Shown: positions 9,842-19,894 of the stretch, piece after piece
How positions within the stretch are numbered: the first letter of the stretch is position 1
Layout: the number at the start of each line of letters is the position of its first letter
Source of the DNA: Sulfurimonas sp.
Lineage (GTDB): Bacteria; Campylobacterota; Campylobacteria; Campylobacterales; Sulfurimonadaceae
Length of the DNA: 64,000 bases
Assembly (NCBI GenBank): GCA_021648285.1
Contig: JAKITC010000004.1
Location: forward strand, 27,771 to 91,770
Direction: 5' to 3'
Notes under the pieces: model-generated
Told to the model about the DNA's origin: nothing
Seen by the model: only the letters and a program-made list of their open reading frames with translations
Databases searched by the model: none
Made by a program: the position numbers and the translations under genes

Positions 9842-11101
9842 ATGGAAAATGTATACTTAGGGCGCCAACCGATTCTTGATTTAGACGGTAATCTTAACTC
9901 TTATGAAGTTTTATACAGAGAGGGGCATGACCCGAAAAAAGGCATTAGTAATCGTTTTGTCAGTGCGGCTGTAATTAACAGTGTTTTAAATAAGTTTGGA
10001 ACACATGCAGTACTTGGAAATCGTAAAGCATTTGTAAAAGTTGATGAAAAATTTTTAATGAATGACTTGATTTTCACGATTCCAAATAATTTTTTTATAT
10101 TTTCAATAGTATATATTGATGTAACTGATAAAGTAATAGAGAGATTTGAGCAATTAAAAGCCAAAGGGTATGAATTAGCCATAAATGATATAGCTATAAA
10201 TGAAGAAGATCTTCAAAAGTATGCAAATGTATTGGACTCACTCTCTTATGTTAAGATAGATTTTGACAAATACTTCAAAGAAGATTCTTCCGTTAAAAGT
10301 ATAATCCACTCTCTAAAAAACAATAATATTAAAGTTGTTGCTACAAAAATTGAAGATGCATATGAATATGATTTAGCCAAGAAGATGGGATGTGATCTTT
10401 TTCAAGGTTATTTCTTTGCAAAACCAAATATTATTGAACATGCAAAATATGATTCTACCCATGCAAATATACTTAAATTATATACGATACTGATGGAAGA
10501 CACAAACATAGATGAAATAGTTGCAGAATTTGAAAAAAATCATGCTATAACTGTTCAGTTATTACAGTATATAAATTCAGGTGCTTTTCATTTTAAAAAC
10601 AGAATCTCGTCAATGCATCATATTTTAACACTGGTTGGACGAGCTCCTCTTGCTCAATGGTTGATGCTGATGATTTACTCAAAATCTGTAGCTAAGAGCA
10701 GTGAACTACCCCCTTTAATGTTGATGGTGAAACATCGTACAGAGTTGATTGTGGAGATTTTGAAAAAAATAGAACCTGATGTCAGAAGTAACACATTGGG
10801 TAAAGCTTATTTTGTTGGGGTTTTATCTCTTATTGACACAGTGTTTGGTGTGGAGTTGAAAATAATATTAAAAGACATGCATGTTGGTGATGCTATAAAA
10901 AAAGCTCTTTTAGAGGATGAAGGTATTCTTGGAGAAATCTATGCATTAGTAAGAGATATTGAATCATTTCATACACAAGGTATAGAAGATTTTGTTCAAA
11001 AACATAATATAGAAAAAAGTATGATAGATGAGTTGTCACTAAAAAGTATGCAAGAAGCTACAGCTTTTGAAGATGCAGTTTGTTCAACGCCGAACTCTTA
11101 A
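9842..11101 (+). CDS. EAL plus HDOD domain signalling protein (YuxH-like)
   Basis: YLGRQPILDLDGNLNSYEVLYREG and C-terminal HDOD region. Confidence 0.88.
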   Translation: MENVYLGRQPILDLDGNLNSYEVLYREGHDPKKGISNRFVSAAVINSVLNKFGTHAVLGNRKAFVKVDEKFLMNDLIFTIPNNFFIFSIVYIDVTDKVIERFEQLKAKGYELAINDIAINEEDLQKYANVLDSLSYVKIDFDKYFKEDSSVKSIIHSLKNNNIKVVATKIEDAYEYDLAKKMGCDLFQGYFFAKPNIIEHAKYDSTHANILKLYTILMEDTNIDEIVAEFEKNHAITVQLLQYINSGAFHFKNRISSMHHILTLVGRAPLAQWLMLMIYSKSVAKSSELPPLMLMVKHRTELIVEILKKIEPDVRSNTLGKAYFVGVLSLIDTVFGVELKIILKDMHVGDAIKKALLEDEGILGEIYALVRDIESFHTQGIEDFVQKHNIEKSMIDELSLKSMQEATAFEDAVCSTPNS

Positions 11102-11152
11102 TATACAAGCTAAAAAATAAAAATAATACTATAAATTAAAAGGGAATAAACT

Positions 11153-11509
11153 ATGAATTTTCAAAATGAAGAGCTACCAGAAGGTGCTGTTAAAGTTGGT
11201 GCAACTCCAAATATGACAGAAGTAACAGTTGTAAAAGGAATACTTAAAAATCATCTTGCTCCAAAAGGTAAATTTGGACTTGTAGTAGTCGAAGAGGGTT
11301 CGTTGCAGTATGTTTGGGAAGATGACAAAGATAATGTTTTAGATGCCGATAAAGATCATCCAATAGTTATTGAACCTGAGAGATATCACAATGTAGTTAT
11401 TACCGGTCCAGTTGTTTTTCGTGTAGAATTTTATAAAGTTTTACAAAAAGATGAAGAGCATAAAGAGGGTGATAGACCCGGTGAAGTATTTTGTGAGTGT
11501 ATGGGTTAA
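11153..11509 (+). CDS. DUF1971 (TehB/YeaR-like) cupin-type protein
   Basis: LPEGAVKVGATPNMTEVTVVKGILKNHLAPKGKFG..IVIEPERYHNV. Confidence 0.75.
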   Translation: MNFQNEELPEGAVKVGATPNMTEVTVVKGILKNHLAPKGKFGLVVVEEGSLQYVWEDDKDNVLDADKDHPIVIEPERYHNVVITGPVVFRVEFYKVLQKDEEHKEGDRPGEVFCECMG

Positions 11510-11512
11510 CAT

Positions 11513-11707
11513 ATGGCAGATGGTACAAAACGAGCTAATATAAAAAGCGGGATGAGTGTAGCGATAGTTCTTAAACAAGACCAAGAGAGTGGACTGCTTA
11601 CGGACGGCATAGTGCGTGATATTTTAACAAAATCTGCCACTCATCCTCATGGAATTAAAGTTCGTCTTATGAGTCGTGAAGTTGGACGAGTCAAGGAAAT
11701 ATACTAA
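11513..11707 (+). CDS. YwbE-family protein (DUF2196)
   Basis: RANIKSGMSVAIVLKQDQESGLLTDGIVRDILTKSATHPHGIKVRL. Confidence 0.85.
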   Translation: MADGTKRANIKSGMSVAIVLKQDQESGLLTDGIVRDILTKSATHPHGIKVRLMSREVGRVKEIY

Positions 11708-11749
11708 AACTCTAGCTAACTAATGTTATAATTCTAAAAAAGATTTTTA

Positions 11750-13117
11750 ATGACCACAAAATTTTCAAACCTCCTACTTTCAAAAGAGATGCTTCATAAC
11801 CTAAATGAAATTGGGTATAAAGAGATGACTCCCATCCAGGCTGAGAGCCTGCCTTATATTTTAGAAGGTCGTGATGTAATCGCACAAGCAAAAACCGGAA
11901 GCGGAAAAACAGCAGCATTTGGTATAGGACTGCTGACAAAACTACAAGTGAAAAAGTTTAGAGTTCAAACACTAATCCTCTGTCCAACTCGTGAGTTGGC
12001 AGACCAAGTGGCAAAAGAGCTTCGTATGCTGGCACGTGCTACTCACAATGTTAAAATTTTAACTCTTTGTGGTGGAACAGCTTTTGGACCACAACTAGGT
12101 TCTCTTCGTCATGGTGCTCACATAATTGTCGGAACTCCCGGGCGAATATTAAAACACCTCAAAAAAGAGACACTTTCACTTGAACATATGGATACATTAG
12201 TTCTTGATGAAGCTGATAGAATGTTAGATATGGGTTTTAGTGAGGAGATAAATGAAGTATTGGAATTTGCTCCAAAAGAGAGACAGACTCTTCTTTTTTC
12301 AGCAACTTACACTGATGAAATTTTGGATATAAGCACAACTCTGCAAAAAGATGCTGTAAATATTAAAACAACTTCTACTGAGACAACAAATAAAATCACT
12401 GAGTATTTTTATGAAGTAGATCATGGAGAAAAACTAAATACACTTGTAAATATTTTTAGTAATTTTGAACCTGAAAATGTCATAGTTTTTTGTAACACAA
12501 AGATAGAAGCAGATGAAATTGCTAACACTTTGCAGAAAAAAAACATAGATGCACTTGCAATACACGGGGACTTAGAGCAGTATGAAAGAAATGATGTGTT
12601 AGTACAGTTTGCTAACAAAAGTGCTACCGTATTAGTCGCAACAGATGTAGCAGCAAGGGGATTAGACATAAAAGAGCTTTCGATGGTTGTAAACTATGAT
12701 ATCCCTCATTCAGAAGAGACTTATACTCACAGAATCGGACGAACAGGACGCGCGGGGAAAGAAGGCTTGGCTTTTACTCTTTACGAAGCAAATGAAATAC
12801 GAAATGCAGATGAATATAAGAACGATACTCGTATTTTTGAAGATGCAAGTTCACTCAAAGTTGTAAATAATTTTGATATGAAACCTGTCAATGTTACTCT
12901 CGTAATCGAGGGCGGCAAAAAAGATAAAGTTCGTGCAGGCGACCTGCTTGGTGCTTTAACAGGTGATGCAGGTCTCTCAGGAAGCAGTATTGGAAAGATA
13001 GATATTTATGACAGACAGAGTTATGTAGCTATTGAGAATTCCAAGATTGACGAAGCACATGACAAACTCAAAAATGGGAAAATAAAAGGTAAAAAGTTTT
13101 CAGTTTGGATTCTCTAA
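11750..13117 (+). CDS. dbpA: DEAD-box ATP-dependent RNA helicase, DbpA-like
   Basis: AKTGSGKT, DEAD, SAT, HRIGRTGRAG motifs and C-terminal DbpA-type RNA-binding domain. Confidence 0.92.
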   Translation: MTTKFSNLLLSKEMLHNLNEIGYKEMTPIQAESLPYILEGRDVIAQAKTGSGKTAAFGIGLLTKLQVKKFRVQTLILCPTRELADQVAKELRMLARATHNVKILTLCGGTAFGPQLGSLRHGAHIIVGTPGRILKHLKKETLSLEHMDTLVLDEADRMLDMGFSEEINEVLEFAPKERQTLLFSATYTDEILDISTTLQKDAVNIKTTSTETTNKITEYFYEVDHGEKLNTLVNIFSNFEPENVIVFCNTKIEADEIANTLQKKNIDALAIHGDLEQYERNDVLVQFANKSATVLVATDVAARGLDIKELSMVVNYDIPHSEETYTHRIGRTGRAGKEGLAFTLYEANEIRNADEYKNDTRIFEDASSLKVVNNFDMKPVNVTLVIEGGKKDKVRAGDLLGALTGDAGLSGSSIGKIDIYDRQSYVAIENSKIDEAHDKLKNGKIKGKKFSVWIL

Positions 13118-13617
13118 AATATCTGAATCACTATCCAGAAGCTACAAAGAATCAAGTTCTTGAGCTTATAACGAGAGATAAGCTGACAGATTATCTTTTA
13201 GACAAATATCCAAATCAACATGTCAAAAAGAGCGATAAGGAACTTTTTTCTTATGTAAATGAACTTAAAAACACTCATATGAAAAAAGTTGCTCCACTTA
13301 ATAAAGTTATTTATGATGGTAAAATAAACGTTATTCATAACGCTTTAGGAACCCACCAATTTATTTCACGAGTACAGGGCGGTAAACTAAAAACAAAAAA
13401 CGAGATTCGTATAGCTTCCATGTTCAAAAGTGTTCCCGAGGAATTCTTGAAGATGATTGCAGTACATGAGTTGGCTCATTTTAAAGAGAAAGAACATAAC
13501 AAAGCATTTTATAAATTATGTGTATATATGCAACCATTTTATATTCAAGTAGAGTTTGATTTGAGGCTTTATTTAACACATATGGATATTTTGGGTAAGA
13601 TAGATAAATGGAAATAA
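13105..13617 (+). CDS. YgjP-like metallopeptidase domain protein
   Basis: AVHELAHFKEKEHNKAFYKL zinc-protease motif; overlaps dbpA end. Confidence 0.82.
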   Translation: MDSLKYLNHYPEATKNQVLELITRDKLTDYLLDKYPNQHVKKSDKELFSYVNELKNTHMKKVAPLNKVIYDGKINVIHNALGTHQFISRVQGGKLKTKNEIRIASMFKSVPEEFLKMIAVHELAHFKEKEHNKAFYKLCVYMQPFYIQVEFDLRLYLTHMDILGKIDKWK

Positions 13618-13662
13618 ATTGTTTGATATGATATTTTCTTACTTTAATAAACTAGGAACTGT

Positions 13663-15873
13663 ATGAAGTACTCTTTAATCTTAAAAATCTTTATTCCTAT
13701 TCTATTTCTTGTGATTGCAGAAATTATTGTTATTACAGAATTTTCTTCTAATCTTCATAAATCTAAGCTTTATGAAGAGAGTGTTAGTAGTGCAATTCAG
13801 GCGGCTAAGCAGTATAAAGAAATACGTTCATACTATAATGATTATGTAGTTAGTAAAATTTCTCAGAACTCCGGCATACTTATAGATTTAAACCATAAAA
13901 ATATTCCCAACACTATTCCACTGCCAGCTACGATGATACACGATCTAAGCGAGATAGTAAATAAAAAACTAAATGGTATGCAGATTAAAATTTATAGTGA
14001 CTATCCATTTCCAAATCGCATCAATAGAAAGTTGGATGATTTTGAAAAATCGTCAATGCAGTATTTTAGAAACAATAAATCGAGAGAACCTAGAATCTCT
14101 CAAGAGACTCAAAACGGGCTAGAAGTTATACGCGTAGCTATAGCTGATGAAATGACAAGTTTGACATGTGTTGATTGTCATAATTCTTACTTAGATACGC
14201 CGAAAAATGATTGGAAACTTGATGATATCAGGGGTGTACTAGAAGTAATAATTCCTCTGCAGACACAGATAAATAACAATAACACAGTTACAAAATATAT
14301 AAATATTACTGTTATTGCTTCGAGTTTAATAGTTTTGATAATGATATATCTAATAATTTTGCATTTTTCTAAAATTGAAAGAGAAGATAAAGATAAATTA
14401 CTACAAAAGCAGAAAAAACTAAACAAAGCCATTTTGTCTTTTGATAAAAATGTAATCTCATTAAGTGCGGATTTAAATGGAGTTATTACTTATGTTAGTC
14501 AGGCTCTATGTGATATTAGTGGATATGACAAAGAAGAATTATTAGGTAAATCACACAATATTTTACGACATCCTGACATGTCTAAAGAAACTTATAAAGA
14601 ACTATGGACAGAGATAAAAAAAGGAAACACTTGGGATGGTGAAATAAGAAATAAAAAGAAAAATGGAGGCTATTATTGGGTTAGAACTACAATAATACCA
14701 GAGTATGATAATGATAAATTAATTGGATACAGTTCAATTCGTCACGATATAACGGCACAAAAAGTAAAAGAAGAATTTTTCTCTAATATGAGTCATGAAC
14801 TTCGAACACCGCTAAATGCTATTCTCGGTTTTGTTGGTATCTTAGGCAAGCAAATAGATGATAAAAAACATAAAGATTATTTAAAATATATAGGTTCTAA
14901 TTCACAACAGTTATTAAGCTTGATAAACGACATATTAGATCTTTCAAAAATCAACAATGGAGATTTTACTATTGATAAATATAAATCTAATGCTTATGAT
15001 GAAATTACAAATAATATCAATCGTTTTAATGGAGTGCTTGCCAGTAGCTATATTTTATTCTCTTTCAATATAGATAAACACCTGCAAGGCGTATTTATAG
15101 CAGATTGGCTGAGAGTGAGTCAAATAATATTAAACCTTGTTTCTAATGCAATAAAATTTACGCCCAACAATGGAATGATTTCATTAGATGTAGATTATAT
15201 TGATAAATCTTTAGTTATTGTTGTAACGGATACCGGAATAGGTATGAGTCCTGAAGTGCAAGATAAAATATTTAAGCCTTTTGTCCAAGCTGACGGTTCT
15301 ACTACCAGAAAGTACGGAGGTACAGGTTTAGGTCTAAGTATTACGCAAAATCTTATTGAAATGATGCAAGGAAAACTGGAAGTTGAAAGTGTAGAGGGAG
15401 AAGGTTCATCATTTACAGTTGAAATTCCGGTTGAAAAGATCTCTTCAGATATTGTTACGCATGAAGAAATTAATTTTGATGAAATACAAAACATTCCTTT
15501 AAGCGGGAGAGTATTGGTTGCAGAGGACAATAAAACAAACCAGCTGTTAGTTAAACTTCTTTTAGAAGACATGGGTGTAGAGTGTGATATAGCCGAAGAT
15601 GGAGCGAAAGCTTTAAAAATGTATGATCCTTCTATTCATGAACTTATACTTATGGATGAAAATATGCCAAATATGAATGGTGTTGTTGCAATGCATAAAA
15701 TAAGAGAAAAATATAAAGATGATTGCGGACCGATAATAGCACTTACTGCCAATGTTATGAAGGGTGACAAGGAGCGCTTTATAAAAGAGGGTATGGATGA
15801 CTATATTCCAAAACCTATAGATGAAAATCACCTCAACAAAGTGCTTACAAAGTTTTTAAAAAAGAAAGATTAG
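13663..15873 (+). CDS. Hybrid histidine kinase: DUF3365/Tll0287-like heme (CxxCH) sensor, PAS, HisKA, HATPase, REC
   Basis: CVDCHNSY, PAS block, SNMSHELRTPLNAILG, GTGLGLSI, VAEDNKTNQLLVKLLLEDMG receiver. Confidence 0.93.
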   Translation: MKYSLILKIFIPILFLVIAEIIVITEFSSNLHKSKLYEESVSSAIQAAKQYKEIRSYYNDYVVSKISQNSGILIDLNHKNIPNTIPLPATMIHDLSEIVNKKLNGMQIKIYSDYPFPNRINRKLDDFEKSSMQYFRNNKSREPRISQETQNGLEVIRVAIADEMTSLTCVDCHNSYLDTPKNDWKLDDIRGVLEVIIPLQTQINNNNTVTKYINITVIASSLIVLIMIYLIILHFSKIEREDKDKLLQKQKKLNKAILSFDKNVISLSADLNGVITYVSQALCDISGYDKEELLGKSHNILRHPDMSKETYKELWTEIKKGNTWDGEIRNKKKNGGYYWVRTTIIPEYDNDKLIGYSSIRHDITAQKVKEEFFSNMSHELRTPLNAILGFVGILGKQIDDKKHKDYLKYIGSNSQQLLSLINDILDLSKINNGDFTIDKYKSNAYDEITNNINRFNGVLASSYILFSFNIDKHLQGVFIADWLRVSQIILNLVSNAIKFTPNNGMISLDVDYIDKSLVIVVTDTGIGMSPEVQDKIFKPFVQADGSTTRKYGGTGLGLSITQNLIEMMQGKLEVESVEGEGSSFTVEIPVEKISSDIVTHEEINFDEIQNIPLSGRVLVAEDNKTNQLLVKLLLEDMGVECDIAEDGAKALKMYDPSIHELILMDENMPNMNGVVAMHKIREKYKDDCGPIIALTANVMKGDKERFIKEGMDDYIPKPIDENHLNKVLTKFLKKKD

Positions 15874-17753
15874 CTATTCTCGATTTCTAGTAATTTTTTC
15901 TCATAATTTTCTGTGATTTCATCCAGCTCGGTTTGTGCTATTTCTAAAAGCTCAAACATCTCTTCAACTTCATTCTCTTGCTTGGATACTACTTTTGAAA
16001 GCTCCATGAGTCTAGAACTGTCTCTAGAGTTTGAGACTTCTATCAGCTCTTGATGGTTTAGCTCCAAACTCTCTTCAATCTCCATAATAGAACTCTCAAA
16101 TTTTTCAACTCTCTTTTTTAGAGGTGCGGTTACCTTATTTCTCTCGCGGACTAATTCAGCCTTTAGCTTCTTGTTCTCTTTATTGTTAGATTTTGGAGCA
16201 GATTTTATCTTATCTTCCTGCTCTTCTCCACCCAGGTGGTCCCTCTCTCTAGCTTTGCTAGATTCACCTTGTTCTTCCCAGCCAATTTTTTCTAAGAACA
16301 GATCGTACCCGCCGTCAAAATACTCAGCACCATCTTTTGCAAAGATGACAAGTCTGTCACATACACGACGTAGCAACTCTTCAGAGTGAGTTACGATGAC
16401 AACTGCACCGTCAAAGTTTTGTATAGCACATGTGAGTGCCTCAATAGAATCCATATCGAGGTGATTGGTAGGCTCATCAAGAAAAAGCAGGTTTACTTCT
16501 CTGGCTAATATCTGCCCAAGCATAACACGGCTTTTTTCTCCTCCTGATAACAGCGAAACTTTTTTATCAGCAGAGTCTCCGCTAAACATCATAGCACCAC
16601 AGATACTTCTGATGACTTGAGTTGATAGTTTTGTATTTGCTGAGTGTATTTCATCCGTAACAGTCGCAGTCGGATGAAGACGGGCTATGTTTGTCTGACC
16701 AAAGTGAGCAAACTCAATAGATGGATGAGAACTTATGTCACCGCTAAGTTCTTTTAACTCTTTTGCAAGAACATTAAGCAGAGTTGACTTACCTTTACCG
16801 TTTTTACCGATAATCCCAAGGCATTCACCTTTTTTGATGTTAAAAAATATATCTTTAAAGAGTACATTCTCAGGTGTGTAACCAAAACTAAGATCATTTA
16901 CCTCAAGCATTATCTTTGCCGGCGTCTCTTTGAAGTTAAAATCAAAGGCAAGAGTGGAATCAAAAGACAAATTATCCATCAAGTCCATTTTTTCGAGCTG
17001 TTTTACTTTTGATTGAGCAAGTGCGGCAGTTGAAGCACGAGCCTTGTTTTTAGCTATAAATTCTTTAAGCTCTTTTACTTTTTTGTCTTGTGCGATTTTC
17101 TGTTTTCCATATAGCTCATCATTTGCACTTAGCTGCTCATAAAATTTGTGAGTATCTCCAGGAATAACGTTTAGCTGTTTACGCACAATACCCATAGTGT
17201 GTGTACAAACCCCGTCCATAAAATCTCTATTGTGAGTAATCAGAATAACTTCGCCCTCAAAGGCTCTTAAAAAACTTTTCAGCCATCTAAGTGAAATAAT
17301 ATCAAGATAGTTGGTAGGTTCATCTAAAAGCAGTAAGTTTGGTTCAGTAACTAGAAGTTTTGCAAGGTTTATACGGATTTGAAAACCACCTGAAAAAGAG
17401 AGCGGGTCTTTGTCTAAATCTTCTACTCCAAATCCTAGACCAAAAAGAATCTTCTCAACTCTGTAAACATCATATTTCATCTCATCGGTAAGTGCTAAAG
17501 CCGCCTCTTCTCTTAGAGTGCTCTCACTAAATTCCAAATGCTGTTTTAATGTACCGATTTTATAGTTTTTTGGGATGATTATATCACCGCTATCGGGAGA
17601 CTCTTCATCTAAAATAATTTTAAAAAGAGTAGATTTACCGCTTCCGTTTCGACCTACTAAACCAACCCTGTTTCCAGAGTTTAGTTTGAAATTTAAGTTG
17701 CTGAACAGCTCTTGTTTACCGAAGTTTTTACAGATATTTACTAGTTGAATCAT
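15870..17753 (-). CDS. ABC-F family ATP-binding protein
   Basis: Two ABC domains, GRNGSGKSTLFK, SGGE, LLLDEPTNYLD/LFLDEPTNHLD. Confidence 0.93.
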   Translation of the reverse strand: MIQLVNICKNFGKQELFSNLNFKLNSGNRVGLVGRNGSGKSTLFKIILDEESPDSGDIIIPKNYKIGTLKQHLEFSESTLREEAALALTDEMKYDVYRVEKILFGLGFGVEDLDKDPLSFSGGFQIRINLAKLLVTEPNLLLLDEPTNYLDIISLRWLKSFLRAFEGEVILITHNRDFMDGVCTHTMGIVRKQLNVIPGDTHKFYEQLSANDELYGKQKIAQDKKVKELKEFIAKNKARASTAALAQSKVKQLEKMDLMDNLSFDSTLAFDFNFKETPAKIMLEVNDLSFGYTPENVLFKDIFFNIKKGECLGIIGKNGKGKSTLLNVLAKELKELSGDISSHPSIEFAHFGQTNIARLHPTATVTDEIHSANTKLSTQVIRSICGAMMFSGDSADKKVSLLSGGEKSRVMLGQILAREVNLLFLDEPTNHLDMDSIEALTCAIQNFDGAVVIVTHSEELLRRVCDRLVIFAKDGAEYFDGGYDLFLEKIGWEEQGESSKARERDHLGGEEQEDKIKSAPKSNNKENKKLKAELVRERNKVTAPLKKRVEKFESSIMEIEESLELNHQELIEVSNSRDSSRLMELSKVVSKQENEVEEMFELLEIAQTELDEITENYEKKLLEIENS

Positions 17754-17782
17754 AAGGCTCTTTTATTTTTTTAATATGCGCA

Positions 17783-19894
17783 TTATACCAAGCTAAGAGA
17801 AACTTTACCTTTTTCATTGTCTATCGAGATAACTTCTATTTGAGGAAGATACTGGTTTAAAGATAAAACTTCTAAAGGATGAGAGATTCTTTTTTGGCTC
17901 ATCTTGGATATGTGAATCATCCCGTCATTTTTAAGCCCGATATCTACAAATGCGCCAAAGTCTGCAATATTTCTAACTACACCTGAGACAAAGCTACCCT
18001 CTTTGAGCATTTTAATGTCCGTTACACCCTCTTTAAAAGGAATTGGGGGCAAATCCTCTCTCGGGTCAAATCCCGGTTTTTTAAGCTCTTTAATGATGTC
18101 TTTTAGAGTCTCTTTTCCTACATGTAGTTCTGCGGATATAGAGTTTACATCTACTTTGTCTAAGTCTAAAGAGTTTAGTTTTTTTGCAACCTCGTAACTC
18201 TCAGGATGTACACCTGTATTGTCAAGAACATTTTTAGGGTTTTTTATGCGGATGAAACCTGCGGCTTGCTCGTAGGCTTTTTTGCCCAAGCCTTTTACTT
18301 TTAAGAGTTGGCTTTTAGTTGAAAAGTTTCCATTTTCTTTGCGGTAATCTATAATATTTTGCGCTATTTTTGCACCGATTCCCGCTACATGTGAAAGAAG
18401 AGAAGATGAAGCGGAGTTAATATCTACACCAACACGGTTTACCAAGTCACATGTCACATCATCAAGTTTTTTCTCTAAGAGCTTTTGATCAACATCGTGT
18501 TGATACTGTCCTATGCCTAAAGATTTAGGGTCTATTTTTACCAAAGTCGCCATTGGATCTCGAAGCCTCTGTGCAATAGATATAGCACCTCTTATAGTTA
18601 CATCAAGGTTTGGATATTCAGTCTGTGCTATTTTTGATGCACTATAAACTGAAGCACCGGCTTCTGAGACTACTGTGTAGTTCAGGTTTGCATTTTCATC
18701 TCTGTTCAGGCGGGCAAAAAACTCTTGTGTCTCACGAGACCCAGTACCGTTACCAATAGCAACTCCAGTGATGTTATACTTGTTAGCTAACGTTAGGATT
18801 TTGTTTTTTGAATTGTTATAGTCATTTTTTGGCTCAGTAGGATAGATGACTGCCGACTCCAAATAGTTTCCATTTTCATCAATCACTGCAAGTTTACATC
18901 CGCTTACAAATGCGGGATCAACTCCAAGTATAACTCTCTTTGTAACCGGAGGAGTCATAAGAAGCTGTTTTAGATTTTTGCCAAAAACACTTATGGCAGA
19001 GATGTCAGCTTTTTCTTTTAGTTCTGCTTGGACTTCACGCTCCAATGATGGAAGCAAAAGACGTTTTAGACCATCTTTGTAGGCGGCAAAAAGTAGCTCA
19101 CTAGAAGTCGAAGCATGACGAGGGATCTTGTACTGTTTTATGTTCTCTTGGATTCGTTCTACATCGGTAGTGATTTTTACAGATAGTTCTTTTTCATTCA
19201 CTCCACGCATGATTGCAAGATAGCGATGAGATGGAATGTATGCAACTTTTTCACTCTTACCTGCAAGATTTTTAAAAGTCCCGTTTTCATCAAACTTTTT
19301 TGTCTTTTTAGTCTCTAAAGAACCATAGCGTTGCATTGAGTTTCTGATAGCTTCACGTTCACGAGGCAGGTCGGCATAACGCTCAGCTAAAATATCCTGT
19401 GCACCTTTTATGGCTTCATCTACTAAAGTAACTTTGCCTTTTACAAACTTTTTAGCCTCTTGTTTAAACTCACTCGTAGTGAGTCTAGCACTTTGCAGAA
19501 TGTTTGCAAGCGGAGTCAGACCATTCGCCATGGCAGTTGTTGCACGAGAACTTTTCTTCTCTTTAAAAGGTCTGTAGATGTCCTCAAGAATTCTCAGAGT
19601 CTCAGCCTCATCTATGCTTTTTTTGATTGCCTCTGTTAAAATTGCACGCTCTGTTATAAGACGAGATACTTCTTCTTTACGCTCTAAAAGCTTTTTTGAA
19701 CTAAGGTAGATAGTCTCAAAATCACGCAAGACTTCATCACTCGCTCCTCCAGTCATCTCTTTACGATAACGGGCGATGAATGGGATGGTCGAGCCTTCAT
19801 CAAGAAGCTTCAAAATGTTAGTTATATACTCTTTTTCTAAGCCTGTTTTTTGTACTAAAAGATTTACTAGATTGCTAATATCTTTTTCCCTCAC
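17783..19894 (-). CDS. tex: Tex-family transcription accessory RNA-binding protein
   Basis: IPFIARYRKEMTGG..L, YqgF-like domain, HhH, S1 domain (GVVRNIADFGAFVDIG). Confidence 0.95.
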   Translation of the reverse strand: MREKDISNLVNLLVQKTGLEKEYITNILKLLDEGSTIPFIARYRKEMTGGASDEVLRDFETIYLSSKKLLERKEEVSRLITERAILTEAIKKSIDEAETLRILEDIYRPFKEKKSSRATTAMANGLTPLANILQSARLTTSEFKQEAKKFVKGKVTLVDEAIKGAQDILAERYADLPREREAIRNSMQRYGSLETKKTKKFDENGTFKNLAGKSEKVAYIPSHRYLAIMRGVNEKELSVKITTDVERIQENIKQYKIPRHASTSSELLFAAYKDGLKRLLLPSLEREVQAELKEKADISAISVFGKNLKQLLMTPPVTKRVILGVDPAFVSGCKLAVIDENGNYLESAVIYPTEPKNDYNNSKNKILTLANKYNITGVAIGNGTGSRETQEFFARLNRDENANLNYTVVSEAGASVYSASKIAQTEYPNLDVTIRGAISIAQRLRDPMATLVKIDPKSLGIGQYQHDVDQKLLEKKLDDVTCDLVNRVGVDINSASSSLLSHVAGIGAKIAQNIIDYRKENGNFSTKSQLLKVKGLGKKAYEQAAGFIRIKNPKNVLDNTGVHPESYEVAKKLNSLDLDKVDVNSISAELHVGKETLKDIIKELKKPGFDPREDLPPIPFKEGVTDIKMLKEGSFVSGVVRNIADFGAFVDIGLKNDGMIHISKMSQKRISHPLEVLSLNQYLPQIEVISIDNEKGKVSLSLV

